Source of the DNA: a virus
Virus record (IMG/VR): IMGVR_UViG_3300006810_000064
Location: 1 to 52,017 of that record
Length of the DNA: 52,017 nt
Reading direction: 5' to 3' (one strand)
Numbering within the stretch: the stretch's first letter is position 1; every line of letters starts with the position of its first letter. Shown here one piece after another: positions 37,013 to 45,507 of this stretch. The notes under the pieces are model-generated. The model saw nothing but the letters and a program-made list of their open reading frames with translations. It was not told the origin of the DNA and ran no database searches. Made by a program: the position numbers and the translations under genes.

Positions 37013-38488
37013 TTATATGTTTAAATAATATAATTCTTTCTTTGCTCTACTACGAGCTACATACTTAAGATTCTGCTCTTGAATCAACTGTTCAGGAGAA
37101 GTAGCAAACTTTGAGGGTATTAAGTTCTCATTTAAGATATAGACTACATCTGCTTCTAGCCCTTTGGCTTTGTGTATTGTACACAGCATAGCAGCTTTAT
37201 CTTTAACTTTGAAGAGATTCTGTACCTTATCCAATAGCACTTTGATTACTTCATAATCTGTGCTCATGTTAGCCACCAGGGCTTGGAAGTTAGAATAGTT
37301 CTCCTTAAAAACATAAAGTTTTATTCTTCCTTTGTCTGATTTATCTTTTTGTAATTTGTCTAGTTCGTAGCCCAATTCAATTTTAGTCCCACCAACAGTG
37401 TAGTTGGCATAAGGCTTTAAGAATCTAGTAATAGATGCGAGAATATCCTCACCTTTAATATATGCAGGTATGCCCAATCCTAACAATTGGAAGTACAATT
37501 TAATAATTGGACTTGTATTTCTACATATAATCATAGAGTCTGGCTTTACTTCGTTTACATCTGTTATAACTCCTACTATACCTTTTTCTTCTGTCCCATA
37601 CTCCATCACATCATAAACTTCATTAGTTTCATCGATGATATTTTGAGCACATCTGTAACAGATATCTAAAGGTAGTTCTTCTACTTCACCCATGCTTTTA
37701 AACTTGTCAAAAGATGAAGAATAAGCTCCACTAAATCCATAAATTGATTGGTTTCTGTCCCCAACAGCAATCCATTTGATAATGGTCCCTTGGTTTATCA
37801 GATTTCTAACTAATTTATGTTGTGCTAGATTGAGGTCTTGAGCTTCATCTACCATTAGATAATAAGGTTCTACTGGAATGTTGAAGTTTTCTCTAGCTGC
37901 TAAGTAAATCATATCATTGAAGTCAACGATAATGTTTTTTCCTTTATAACTCGCTTCCCTAAGATTTACAAAGCTAGCCCACAAAGATACAATTTCTTCG
38001 TGAACTACAAAACTTTTATCCATACTTTCTAGATGATTTCTTATTTCTTTTATATCATCAGTCAAGAATAGACGAGCTATGTCATTCATATCCATGAGAG
38101 TATAGCTTAATTTTAGCTTTTCTTCCCAAGACATTTTTCTGAAAATTGTTTTATGTTTTGCTTGTACAGACTTCAGTATATCAAAATTCTTCCCATTATT
38201 AATATGGACTCTTGCTCCTTTATAGTGAGCTCTAATAGCTGACAACCCTAAAGAATGCATTGTTAGTGCTTTACCATGGCTCAGTCCTTTCTCATCAATC
38301 TTGCTTTGAATTTCTTCCTGCACAGATTTGTTAAAGGCTAGAAACAAAGTTCTATACTTACAATATTGTAGCAGCTCAAGTAAGGTTGTTGTCTTACCTG
38401 AGCCAGCTACTGCATTGATTAAAATGTTCTTATCAGTGTTGTTCCATACATTAAATATCTTCTCTTGTTTTTCACTTGCTTTGAACAT
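37013..38488 (-). CDS. UvrD/PcrA-like superfamily 1 DNA helicase
   Basis: A 491-residue SF1A helicase. Motif I is AVAGSGKTTT (26-35, K32), motif Ia LFLAFNKSVQEEI (48-60), motif II MVDEAQDLN (212-220), motif III WIAVGDRNQSIYGFSGA, and the C-terminal CTIHKAKGLEADVVYILN (motif V) and YVARSRAKKELYYL (motif VI). It is shorter than UvrD (~720) and keeps a minimal insert set, close to phage UvrD-like proteins. It likely unwinds or translocates on ssDNA during replication or recombination. It starts 12 bases after the XRE regulator stop. Helicase identity is sure; its exact role is not. Confidence 0.93.
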   Translation of the reverse strand: MFKASEKQEKIFNVWNNTDKNILINAVAGSGKTTTLLELLQYCKYRTLFLAFNKSVQEEIQSKIDEKGLSHGKALTMHSLGLSAIRAHYKGARVHINNGKNFDILKSVQAKHKTIFRKMSWEEKLKLSYTLMDMNDIARLFLTDDIKEIRNHLESMDKSFVVHEEIVSLWASFVNLREASYKGKNIIVDFNDMIYLAARENFNIPVEPYYLMVDEAQDLNLAQHKLVRNLINQGTIIKWIAVGDRNQSIYGFSGAYSSSFDKFKSMGEVEELPLDICYRCAQNIIDETNEVYDVMEYGTEEKGIVGVITDVNEVKPDSMIICRNTSPIIKLYFQLLGLGIPAYIKGEDILASITRFLKPYANYTVGGTKIELGYELDKLQKDKSDKGRIKLYVFKENYSNFQALVANMSTDYEVIKVLLDKVQNLFKVKDKAAMLCTIHKAKGLEADVVYILNENLIPSKFATSPEQLIQEQNLKYVARSRAKKELYYLNI

Positions 38489-38500
38489 TATTTTTTGGTT

Positions 38501-38788
38501 TTAAAGTGTAACTTTACTTATTGGTGGAAAAAGAGATGCTACTTCAATATTTAAGACTTTACAGATTTTCTCCATATCCTTCAGCTTAAAAGTATCTAAT
38601 CCTTTTTCAATGTTTCTAACATAAGTTATAGAAAGTTCAAAATCCAGAGCTCTAAGAAGGTCTTTTATCTTTAGCCCATTTGCCTCTCTGGCTTGTTGGA
38701 TTTGGTATCCCACATATTCTGCTAGAGTTACAGGGACTTCCACTATTGTTTCAATTACTTGCTGTTGTTTTGTTTGTATTAAGTACAT
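38501..38788 (-). CDS. XRE-type helix-turn-helix regulator
   Basis: A 95-residue protein with an N-terminal arm, then a Cro/CI-like HTH domain at about 28-88: YQIQQAREANGLKIKDLLRAL (helices 1-2), ELSITYVRNIEKGL (helix 3, with the ExG turn) and FKLKDMEKICKVLNIEVASLFP (helices 4-5). It is a likely transcription regulator of phage or host genes. Phages without lysogeny often keep such proteins to time middle genes. No operator could be identified. Confidence 0.85.
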   Translation of the reverse strand: MYLIQTKQQQVIETIVEVPVTLAEYVGYQIQQAREANGLKIKDLLRALDFELSITYVRNIEKGLDTFKLKDMEKICKVLNIEVASLFPPISKVTL

Positions 38789-38805
38789 AATTTTTATTTT
38801 TATTA

Positions 38806-39324
38806 TTATATTAAAAAATCGTTGACCTCACTCAAATGAGTTATTGCTAATTTTTCATCAGCAATAACACTCATATATGATGGGACAAATTGTATTGCCA
38901 TCTCAGGTCCACTATTATCATTTATAGATTTACAAGTTTTTGGACTGTCATCAACAAGAATATCTATACCTAGTCTTTCCATTGTTTCAATCTTATTCTT
39001 ACAATGTACTACTGGGGCAATAGGAAATCCTGCAATTTCTAACCAAATCTTTCTCCATTCTAAAGCTGATTCAGGGCTTGATGTAATGTAAGCTGCTACT
39101 TCAAAGTTAATTGAATTAGGGTGAGATATTCTATCAAGCCCCAACCAAAATATAGGGTTATCATCTAACTCTCCTGCCCTCATTATATCACTTATCCACT
39201 TATTAACATCCTTTCCATCCCAAATGTCACATTTAATTTCTGGCACACCATAATGTTCTGAGATACCAGAGAAAAACCCTGCTAAAACATCATCAATATC
39301 TAGTGCTACTTTTTTTATCTGCAT
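38806..39324 (-). CDS. HAD-superfamily 5'(3')-deoxyribonucleotidase-like protein
   Basis: A 172-residue protein with HAD motifs: ALDIDDVLA (motif I, D9 nucleophile and D11), AYITSSPES (motif II), a Lys in HCKNKIETMERLG (motif III) and DILVDDSPKTCKS (motif IV). The size and DxDxxxA start match small cap-type 5'-nucleotidases (NT5C/YqfW-like). It may remove phosphate from dNMPs or act on another small phosphoester, balancing the pools made by RNR and dUTPase. It is separated by 15-17 bases from its neighbours. Substrate not shown by sequence. Confidence 0.82.
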   Translation of the reverse strand: MQIKKVALDIDDVLAGFFSGISEHYGVPEIKCDIWDGKDVNKWISDIMRAGELDDNPIFWLGLDRISHPNSINFEVAAYITSSPESALEWRKIWLEIAGFPIAPVVHCKNKIETMERLGIDILVDDSPKTCKSINDNSGPEMAIQFVPSYMSVIADEKLAITHLSEVNDFLI

Positions 39325-39339
39325 TTTGTTTTTGTTTAT

Positions 39340-39870
39340 TTAACATGACATGGCACCATAGATTTCCCAAGTCCCATTTTTTTCATTACTTGCACTCTTA
39401 TAGTCTATCTTAGCCACCATTGTTTTCTGACCTTCAAGAACTTTAGCTATATGAACAGTCAAGTTATCCTCAGGATATTTCTCTACCCATGCTCTTGCTT
39501 TCTTAATAGCAGCTCCCTGTGTTAGCTCATCTACAACCATTTCTGCATAGTTATTTCTATAAGTAGTTGCCTGATACTTGGTAACCCATTTTCTGGTGCC
39601 TGTTACAGGATAGTTTGTTACAACAGTTTTTATTTTATTAGTATTTACTATCGGTTTTCTGATGCATTTTGCTATTGCAGGTTGGTACTTACTCATATCA
39701 TCACACTTATCAAACTCTGCAGCTGATACTTCTCTTACCCCTTGACAATTATTCCACTCTCCATTATAAATGTCACCACCATACTCTTCTCTACATTCAT
39801 CTTGTAAGCGTTTAAATGCTGACTGTAACGTTTTTCCCGTAATTGTTGCTGTCTTTATTATTGTTCCCAT
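39340..39870 (-). CDS. Unknown protein following the MazZ-like gene
   Basis: A 176-residue protein. The first part (ATITGKTLQSAFKRLQDECREEYGGDIYNGEWNNCQGV) looks alpha/beta and carries several Cys (DKCDD, KCIRK, and a final AMSC). A Tyr/Thr-rich middle and a helix (TQGAAIKKARAWVEKYPED) follow. It overlaps the upstream gene by 59 bases, the longest overlap here, in a different frame. The Cys could bind metal but no clear knuckle is seen. Function unknown. Confidence 0.55.
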   Translation of the reverse strand: MGTIIKTATITGKTLQSAFKRLQDECREEYGGDIYNGEWNNCQGVREVSAAEFDKCDDMSKYQPAIAKCIRKPIVNTNKIKTVVTNYPVTGTRKWVTKYQATTYRNNYAEMVVDELTQGAAIKKARAWVEKYPEDNLTVHIAKVLEGQKTMVAKIDYKSASNEKNGTWEIYGAMSC

Positions 39871-40195
39871 CTTCTAAAAGTTGTTTAAAATTAAATCTAT
39901 CATCTAAATCTGGTCTGTGTTCCATCATCCAAGATAGAAACAGAGCATTACATTGTATATGCCCAAGATGTGGTAGTCCACTTTCTGGGTCATTATCTTC
40001 TCCCTCCATAAAAGCATCAAGGTGCCTTTTGAGACTTTCACAAATCTCAGTTATAGACATCCCTTTCATCCAATTATAGCTGTCATATTTTTTTGCTCCA
40101 AATTCTAGTACTCTTACCATTGGTAAAAGACTAGATTGAGGGACAAGACTCCATTTAGCCTTGCCCTCATTATATCTTAGTCCTTCTGCTTTCAT
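39812..40195 (-). CDS. MazZ-like dATP/dGTP diphosphohydrolase domain protein
   Basis: A 127-residue protein of the DUF5664/dGTP-pyrophosphohydrolase N-type (MazG-like) group. Residues 7-45 (RYNEGKAKWSLVPQSSL, then VLEFGAKKYDSYNW) are the conserved lead. The metal box follows: H58, then EGEDNDPESGLPHLGHIQCNA with E64, E66, D69 and E71 (63-83). Relatives include cyanophage S-2L MazZ, which hydrolyses dATP/dGTP. The Asn-rich tail (about 108-122) overlaps the next gene by 59 bases. It likely cleanses or shapes the purine dNTP pool. No PurZ-like synthetase is present in the window, so a 2-aminoadenine genome is not supported. Confidence 0.82.
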   Translation of the reverse strand: MKAEGLRYNEGKAKWSLVPQSSLLPMVRVLEFGAKKYDSYNWMKGMSITEICESLKRHLDAFMEGEDNDPESGLPHLGHIQCNALFLSWMMEHRPDLDDRFNFKQLLEDGNNNKDSNNYGKNVTVSI

Positions 40196-41304
40196 AATAT
40201 ACCTTTAAAGTAATCTATAACAATAGGTCCTGGATTCTCATCCAAAATCTTATCTTGATTAAATTCTGTTTTTTGATAATAGAGATAATCATCTACCAAT
40301 TCAGTAAAACCTTTAATAGGTCTAGAATAAAATAGTGGTGCATCTAGTACGCCTTGTATCATTCCTCCAGGTCTACCATCTCTTCCTAATGCTAAGGTTT
40401 CTTCATTGAGTTCAAATACCAAAGGATTTCCAATATTTGTAGTTGATTCAACAACAAATTTGAAAGGACGAATAATATCTGTTTCAACGCCAAAATGAGA
40501 TTGTAGAGCTTGGATATACCATGCAGCTTGCATGTCATATCGATGTGTTCTAAGATTACCAGCAAAATCAAAAGTGTATCCTGACATTGTCTTAACATCA
40601 ATAGGGTCAATAAATACTATATTCCCTGAGCTGTCTTTTCCTACTATACATAGGTCCATCAAAGCTTTGCAATCCTGACCTTTGTACTTGAAATATATAG
40701 GCAACTGATAGTAGAATTCTACATCTAGCCTATCTTCTTGTGCCTCTCTATCAAAATATTTACTAGTTCTTGGATGGGACTTCAATGAGTTTACGATATT
40801 CCCAATTCTCTCATTCATCTCAGTAGAGATTATCTCTTTACCTGTTGACATTAGAAGCTCCTGAAAGTAAGTGTCACATTTTTCAATGATTTTATTCACT
40901 CTAGTCTCAGCTTTCCAATTAGCTTGCCAGTTAAAGGTATTACATGCCTCAAGTATTTGTTCTCCATAATTATCCATAGTAACTACACCAGCAAATAGGT
41001 CAACACTATTAAATACATGTTCAGTTATCTCTTTCTCTGCATCAGAGGGCATCTTATCAAGTCTTGATACATAGAAAGCTTCTTCAAACTCTCCATCTTC
41101 TCCAGTAAGAATTAAATCTACTGCATTACCTATTATAAAATAGTCAGGCAAAGCTTTATTTTCTTCATTATCCTTCTCTCTTTTTGCAATAGTAGCTAAC
41201 ATATAATCTAGTCCTTTTTCTAATAATTTAAAAGTGGACTGATTTAATGCATCAGCATCAAAGTATTCCTGTACTTTATTCCTCGTCGTTATTATTACGC
41301 TCAT
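40192..41304 (-). CDS. RecB-like PD-(D/E)XK exonuclease
   Basis: I use the ATG at 41304 (MSVIITTRNK, 370 residues), because the longer 41361 start lies inside the zinc-knuckle ORF with no ribosome site. The fold core shows IGNAVDLILTG (about 58-68), LDVEFYYQL, CKALMDLCIV (D217), IDPIDVKTM (D236, K238) and RYDMQAAWYIQAL (Q259), the order seen in RecB/Cas4-like nucleases of phages. It probably acts on DNA ends in recombination, host DNA breakdown or replication. Its end overlaps the next gene by 4 bases. No Fe-S cysteine set is seen, so it is not Cas4-like in that respect. Confidence 0.82.
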   Translation of the reverse strand: MSVIITTRNKVQEYFDADALNQSTFKLLEKGLDYMLATIAKREKDNEENKALPDYFIIGNAVDLILTGEDGEFEEAFYVSRLDKMPSDAEKEITEHVFNSVDLFAGVVTMDNYGEQILEACNTFNWQANWKAETRVNKIIEKCDTYFQELLMSTGKEIISTEMNERIGNIVNSLKSHPRTSKYFDREAQEDRLDVEFYYQLPIYFKYKGQDCKALMDLCIVGKDSSGNIVFIDPIDVKTMSGYTFDFAGNLRTHRYDMQAAWYIQALQSHFGVETDIIRPFKFVVESTTNIGNPLVFELNEETLALGRDGRPGGMIQGVLDAPLFYSRPIKGFTELVDDYLYYQKTEFNQDKILDENPGPIVIDYFKGIL

Positions 41305-41419
41305 GTTTTCTCTTTTTGTTTTTTGTTTTTTCGTCTCTAATATAGACTTCACACTCATCATTGGTGCAATACTTGTCTACTGTGGGCTCTCCACATAAAT
41401 GACATCGTCTTATTCCCAT
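41276..41419 (-). CDS. 47-residue zinc-knuckle protein
   Basis: A short - strand ORF from the ATG complementary to 41417-41419, ending in TAA at 41276-41278. The protein starts MGIRRCHLCGEPTVDKYCTNDEC: C6 and C9, then C18 and C23, a four-Cys zinc site of CxxC-x8-CxxxxC form. A strongly basic then acidic tail follows. Its ATG overlaps the stop of the resolvase-like gene (ATGGGAATAA), so translation is likely coupled. Its end overlaps the start of the RecB-like gene in another frame. It could be a nucleic-acid-binding or adaptor protein for the nuclease pair. Confidence 0.6.
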   Translation of the reverse strand: MGIRRCHLCGEPTVDKYCTNDECEVYIRDEKTKNKKRKHERNNNDEE

Positions 41420-41973
41420 TTTGTTGTTTTTACTAGTTCTTTAAATGTTTTGAAGGTCATGACAAGTAGCCTATCTTCTGCAGTAGGAAGATAAAGCATC
41501 ATACCTTCAGGACTTCTCCATAGTTCTTCTTCATAGTTCCAACCTCTTTTCTGTCCTTCCTGAACAGGCATACCATCAACATCGATATCTGCTTTAGGAA
41601 ATAGCTTTCTAAAGTTTTCAGTTCTCATAAAGACCAACTCATCATAGATACTCTTCTTTTTTCCACGCCCAGTATCTTTTTTGTGTATGAGGATATTCAC
41701 TTTCTTGTGTATATCATCATAAGGTGGAAATAGCAAAGGTAAACGCTCACGTATAATGTCTAAAGTCTTTACTTCATTAAGACCTTTTGCGTAACCTGCT
41801 TTAATCTGTACATTAAAAGGAAGGAAGTTTAAATCCACACCAGCATCATCTAACATTCTATTAGATGCTCTAGAGGTTTTACAGAAGGTAAAGCCAAGGT
41901 CCTCTCTGAAGACCTTAGCATAATACCGTTCTGCGTTACTACCTTTTCTCTTATTACTAGCTCCTCTGCTCAT
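41410..41973 (-). CDS. Holliday-junction-resolvase-like PD-(D/E)XK nuclease
   Basis: A 187-residue basic protein. The start SRGASNKRKGSNAERYYAKVFRED has the early Glu (E15) of the Hjc-type core, followed by GVDLNF (D47) and VQIKAG (Q56-x-K58), together the E/D/QxK catalytic set of PD-(D/E)XK nucleases. The rest is an unfamiliar C-terminal part with many Lys/Arg. It likely cuts branched DNA before packaging. It overlaps the rIIB gene by 17 bases and is followed by the zinc-knuckle gene. Family call from the motif spacing; the exact substrate is unsure. Confidence 0.72.
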   Translation of the reverse strand: MSRGASNKRKGSNAERYYAKVFREDLGFTFCKTSRASNRMLDDAGVDLNFLPFNVQIKAGYAKGLNEVKTLDIIRERLPLLFPPYDDIHKKVNILIHKKDTGRGKKKSIYDELVFMRTENFRKLFPKADIDVDGMPVQEGQKRGWNYEEELWRSPEGMMLYLPTAEDRLLVMTFKTFKELVKTTKWE

Positions 41974-43147
41974 GCTTGAGTTTTAACAAGGATTTGATAT
42001 CATCCAATCTTGCAGTAATACGAGTTCTGCTAAGTTCTGGGATGACAGGTACATCAATAGTGTAAGCAGAAACCTCCTTATCACTCTTCTCTCCTGCATA
42101 AGATATGATATCAATGAAGTTATCTTCAAATCCATCTTCAATATCTTCATCCATGATATTTCCATTTTCGTCAAAACCTACAATACCAATTGGATAATAG
42201 GCACAAACTCTCATCTTACCATAGCTGTCTTGTGGTGGTACTGCTACAACATCAGCTGGGTTAACAAGACATCTAAGTCCTGTGTCACCAAAATAGTTGT
42301 TTTGTAACCAAGATTTCCCTGCTACGTGAAGTCCACGAGAACAAGTATTATTTTGGTTAGTATCACACCTAGCTCTGTCCATAGTTACGGGCTCTCCAAT
42401 TCTAATTCTGAATTTGCCTGTGTAACCATCAGTATAGACGGGTCCTGCTTCTTCATCTGAAAGACCATCATATAGACATTGTAAATTTCCATATTCTTCT
42501 TCCATTTGACTGCGTCTATTCTCACTTTTTGTACAAGTAAGCTCACCTTCAATAAGACCAATGTAATAATCTTTAGCAGCTTTCTTTTGCTTAAATCTGA
42601 TATTTGTAAAAGAATCTGTAATAAACTTCACTACATCTGGTCCATAGTTATATTTGGTGTTACCCATAGAATGAACTTTAACATTTCTATAAGCTACAAA
42701 TAAACCTGAAGCAGAAATACTCATCCCATATCTGTGCAGGAACCAAAATAGGTTCTGTCTTGCAGCAGGGTCTAGGTTCATAGAGGCAAGAGTCCAAAAG
42801 TTTAAGTAAGTAGCTAATAACTCTAGGTCCTTAGCAACTTCTGCATTCCAAATTGCAACAGCCAGGTCTTCAGGCAAAGACAATTGGGAAATAGAGGTAA
42901 CATAAATTGATGCTCCTCTTACAGATAAATACTCAGACCTATCAAAGTTATCAAGCATATCTTGCTTGCTTCTGATTTCTTCCTTCATTATCTGATAGTT
43001 AGGAGTCATCAGGTTCCTAACTACTTCTTCATCATACTGGTTTTCCAATATGGTTTCGTACATTTCATCTGTACATCTGTTTGTTGTTAACAAACTACCA
43101 TCATCAAATACAATGGTCAAACTGGTATTAATCTTAGATATTTTCAT
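41957..43147 (-). CDS. rIIB: rIIB-like protein
   Basis: A 396-residue protein resembling T4 rIIB as found in crAss-like phages. The characteristic block is near residues 265-310: CSRGLHVAGKSWL, FGDTGLRCLVNPADVVAVP and YGKMRVCAYYPIG, plus GLFVAYRNVK (around 147) in the middle. It pairs with rIIA in membrane-linked exclusion, lysis timing or protection from host systems; the biochemical role is unknown even in T4. It ends with TAG inside the resolvase-like start and its first bases overlap the end of rIIA by 14. Confidence 0.85.
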   Translation of the reverse strand: MKISKINTSLTIVFDDGSLLTTNRCTDEMYETILENQYDEEVVRNLMTPNYQIMKEEIRSKQDMLDNFDRSEYLSVRGASIYVTSISQLSLPEDLAVAIWNAEVAKDLELLATYLNFWTLASMNLDPAARQNLFWFLHRYGMSISASGLFVAYRNVKVHSMGNTKYNYGPDVVKFITDSFTNIRFKQKKAAKDYYIGLIEGELTCTKSENRRSQMEEEYGNLQCLYDGLSDEEAGPVYTDGYTGKFRIRIGEPVTMDRARCDTNQNNTCSRGLHVAGKSWLQNNYFGDTGLRCLVNPADVVAVPPQDSYGKMRVCAYYPIGIVGFDENGNIMDEDIEDGFEDNFIDIISYAGEKSDKEVSAYTIDVPVIPELSRTRITARLDDIKSLLKLKHEQRS

Positions 43148-45506
43148 CTTCTTCTATTAATTTATAAATTGTTTCTTTCTTTGCTTTAACCACAGCTTTT
43201 ACACTTGGTCTAAAAATCTTTCTTGCTAGGACATAATCTGTCAACAAATTGATTCTTCTTTCTGGTATTCTACTACCATTAGTAAAATCTAACAAGAATA
43301 AGGCAGCTTCAAGGTCTTTTCTGTTCTTTTCAAACAGACCTCTAACTTCTTCATTAAAGTAATTACTCTCTAGGGCAACTGCATATATTTCTTCAGCTAG
43401 AGCTTTTCTAGGGTCTCCACCTAAATAATACTCATACTTCTCTTGATGTGCATAAAGTACATCGACTACACCTTTTAGCTTTCTTGAGATATCTCCTAAA
43501 TTCTGGATATTATACATATCCTTTAAACGAGGATACTCTGCTTTAAGATGATGAGCAGTTGCAATGTTTCTAAACAGTTTGTGTTTTGTGTCCATAAAAT
43601 CATTTATATTTACATAGCTTTCTATATGTGTGATTAACTTTACTTTTGATGGAGCAATTTCAACCATGTTTGGTCTAACTTGGCTTTTGAACATCCCAAA
43701 TAAGTCCCTCAACTTTTCTGCATCATCTGTTCCTTTAGCTGCATAAATAGTTAACTTCTTGTGCCTCTTCTGTAAATCCTTCATCTTGTAAGGTGTAGAA
43801 TCAGAAGTAATATCATACCCGTGATAAGCAAATCTTAGCTCATGAACATTTACATTCTGAGACCAATCAAAGCCTACTTTTTTGATTTTACCACGCTTAG
43901 CTTTATCAGCTGCCTTAGTATCAGCAATCCACTTTTTAGGCACCTTTGCCATTGTAAAATGTGGAATTTTTCCTATGTTAGGTAGAGTAGCATTTACAAG
44001 AACTTTGAATATTTTCATATCAAACTCTCCTCCATGCTCTGGCTTCAGATATCCTTTGTTGATTCTATTAGCAAGATTCTCAGCATCTTCTTTCAATTTT
44101 TCAATTGCTCTCTTGATACCTTTTCTAGGATTCTCATACTTTAAGAAAATACTCTCCTCTTTGAAAACCTCTCTAATATACCTTTTAGTGATATTATTAA
44201 AGTTTCCAATATCAGCAAAGAAAGCTCTGTCAAACCTTGACTTCAACCAATCTATGCTTATATAATGGTTTGTATATCTAATTTTACCATTATTCAGCTC
44301 ATAGGTTTGGTAAATTGAAGTGTTACTCTGAGATAAATTCTTAGCCATAAACTTGAAGTTCTTTTCATCATAGTGGACACCATTCAGAGTATAATTTTTC
44401 TTGAAGGTCCCATACTTTAACTTTACGTCATAATCATTGATACCTTTAAGAAGTGTTACACTACCTTTCTCATTAATTGCCTCTATGTATTCTCCCAACT
44501 TATCAAAGTTCTTTGTGCTTTCCTTAGCTACAATGTCTGCAATTTCCTCTAAAGCTAAATCTAGTTTTGCTTCAATAGTTTCGATATTCTTTTGATTATA
44601 CAATATCTCTTCCCTATTTGGAGTAACTGCTAAGTCACCTATCTCAAAGATTAATGATATAGGATACTCAGCAACTTTCTGTGCATAGTGCTTCCCAAGT
44701 GCATCGATTCTTAAAGGATATCTTACCTTCCCTAACAATAGATTAATCTGTTCTGTCCCATCTAAAGAATTTACCCAAAAGTTTTTATACTTATGAATAG
44801 AAAAGTTATTGTACTCTTTGTCTATTTCAGCCCAGTGCACTCTGTTATACCTATATATATTGTTATCTTCACCATCTTCTAATACAGATAGTGATGGAGC
44901 AACAATATATAGATTCTCAAAGTAGACTAACTGTGATTTAATTGCATTACAAAAGTTGTTATAATCTCCATCTCTTACTTGCATCTTAACCTCAACACCA
45001 TTTCTCTCATCAGTGTCAACAGAAGTCATCAAATCGATAGAGATAGTGTTACCGTCCTTGTACATCATGTAGATATACTTGATACCATCATAAACTGAGG
45101 TAATATGCACCACATCAGAGTAGGCTAGAGCTGAAAATCTTCCAATTCCAAAACCACCTATTTGGTCATTATCAGCTCTTTTAGTTGAGCTACCAATATT
45201 CCTATAAATAGTGTTGAATCTCTCTGGGCTTAGCCCTACACCAAAATCTTGAATTCTACAATAAAAATCTCCTTCAGGGTCTTTTAACAGCTCCAAGATA
45301 ACTGGGTCATCCACACCTGCTTCCATGTGTGAATCCCAAGCATTACTCACAGTCTCTCTAATAAATGATTCAATTGGCTTTGAATATAAGTTTGTAGAGA
45401 GAATTGTGACTATGAAGTCTATGTTATTTACGTCTAACGAGACTGTATTTTTACTGATGTCACCTGTCTGCTTTACATCACTTACTAAATTTGTTTCAAA
45501 TTTCAT
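43134..45506 (-). CDS. rIIA: rIIA-like protein with GHKL ATPase domain
   Basis: A 790-residue protein. The N-terminal GHKL/HSP90-type ATPase fold is clear: IRETVSNAWDSH (E51, N55, D58), QDFGVGLS (D87, G89, G91), IYRNIGSSTKR (100-110) and GGFGIGRFSAL (117-127). The remaining ~550 residues are a transducer-like beta/alpha region (PNREEILYN is a typical GHKL-transducer turn) and a helical C-terminus. It partners with rIIB encoded directly downstream. In T4 rIIA is membrane-associated and affects exclusion and lysis; the mechanism is not established. Two bases separate it from the uracil-DNA glycosylase stop upstream. Confidence 0.88.
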   Translation of the reverse strand: MKFETNLVSDVKQTGDISKNTVSLDVNNIDFIVTILSTNLYSKPIESFIRETVSNAWDSHMEAGVDDPVILELLKDPEGDFYCRIQDFGVGLSPERFNTIYRNIGSSTKRADNDQIGGFGIGRFSALAYSDVVHITSVYDGIKYIYMMYKDGNTISIDLMTSVDTDERNGVEVKMQVRDGDYNNFCNAIKSQLVYFENLYIVAPSLSVLEDGEDNNIYRYNRVHWAEIDKEYNNFSIHKYKNFWVNSLDGTEQINLLLGKVRYPLRIDALGKHYAQKVAEYPISLIFEIGDLAVTPNREEILYNQKNIETIEAKLDLALEEIADIVAKESTKNFDKLGEYIEAINEKGSVTLLKGINDYDVKLKYGTFKKNYTLNGVHYDEKNFKFMAKNLSQSNTSIYQTYELNNGKIRYTNHYISIDWLKSRFDRAFFADIGNFNNITKRYIREVFKEESIFLKYENPRKGIKRAIEKLKEDAENLANRINKGYLKPEHGGEFDMKIFKVLVNATLPNIGKIPHFTMAKVPKKWIADTKAADKAKRGKIKKVGFDWSQNVNVHELRFAYHGYDITSDSTPYKMKDLQKRHKKLTIYAAKGTDDAEKLRDLFGMFKSQVRPNMVEIAPSKVKLITHIESYVNINDFMDTKHKLFRNIATAHHLKAEYPRLKDMYNIQNLGDISRKLKGVVDVLYAHQEKYEYYLGGDPRKALAEEIYAVALESNYFNEEVRGLFEKNRKDLEAALFLLDFTNGSRIPERRINLLTDYVLARKIFRPSVKAVVKAKKETIYKLIEEDENI

Positions 45507-45507
45507 T

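Noticed and set aside
39812-40195. Evidence for a 2-aminoadenine (Z) genome
   Set aside because: Only the MazZ-like gene is seen; no PurZ or DatZ is in the window, and this hydrolase family is widespread in phages without Z-DNA.
40192-41361. Longer RecB-like start at 41361
   Set aside because: The extra 19 residues overlap the zinc-knuckle ORF, lack a plausible ribosome site and read as Lys/Thr-rich noise; the 41304 ATG is preferred.
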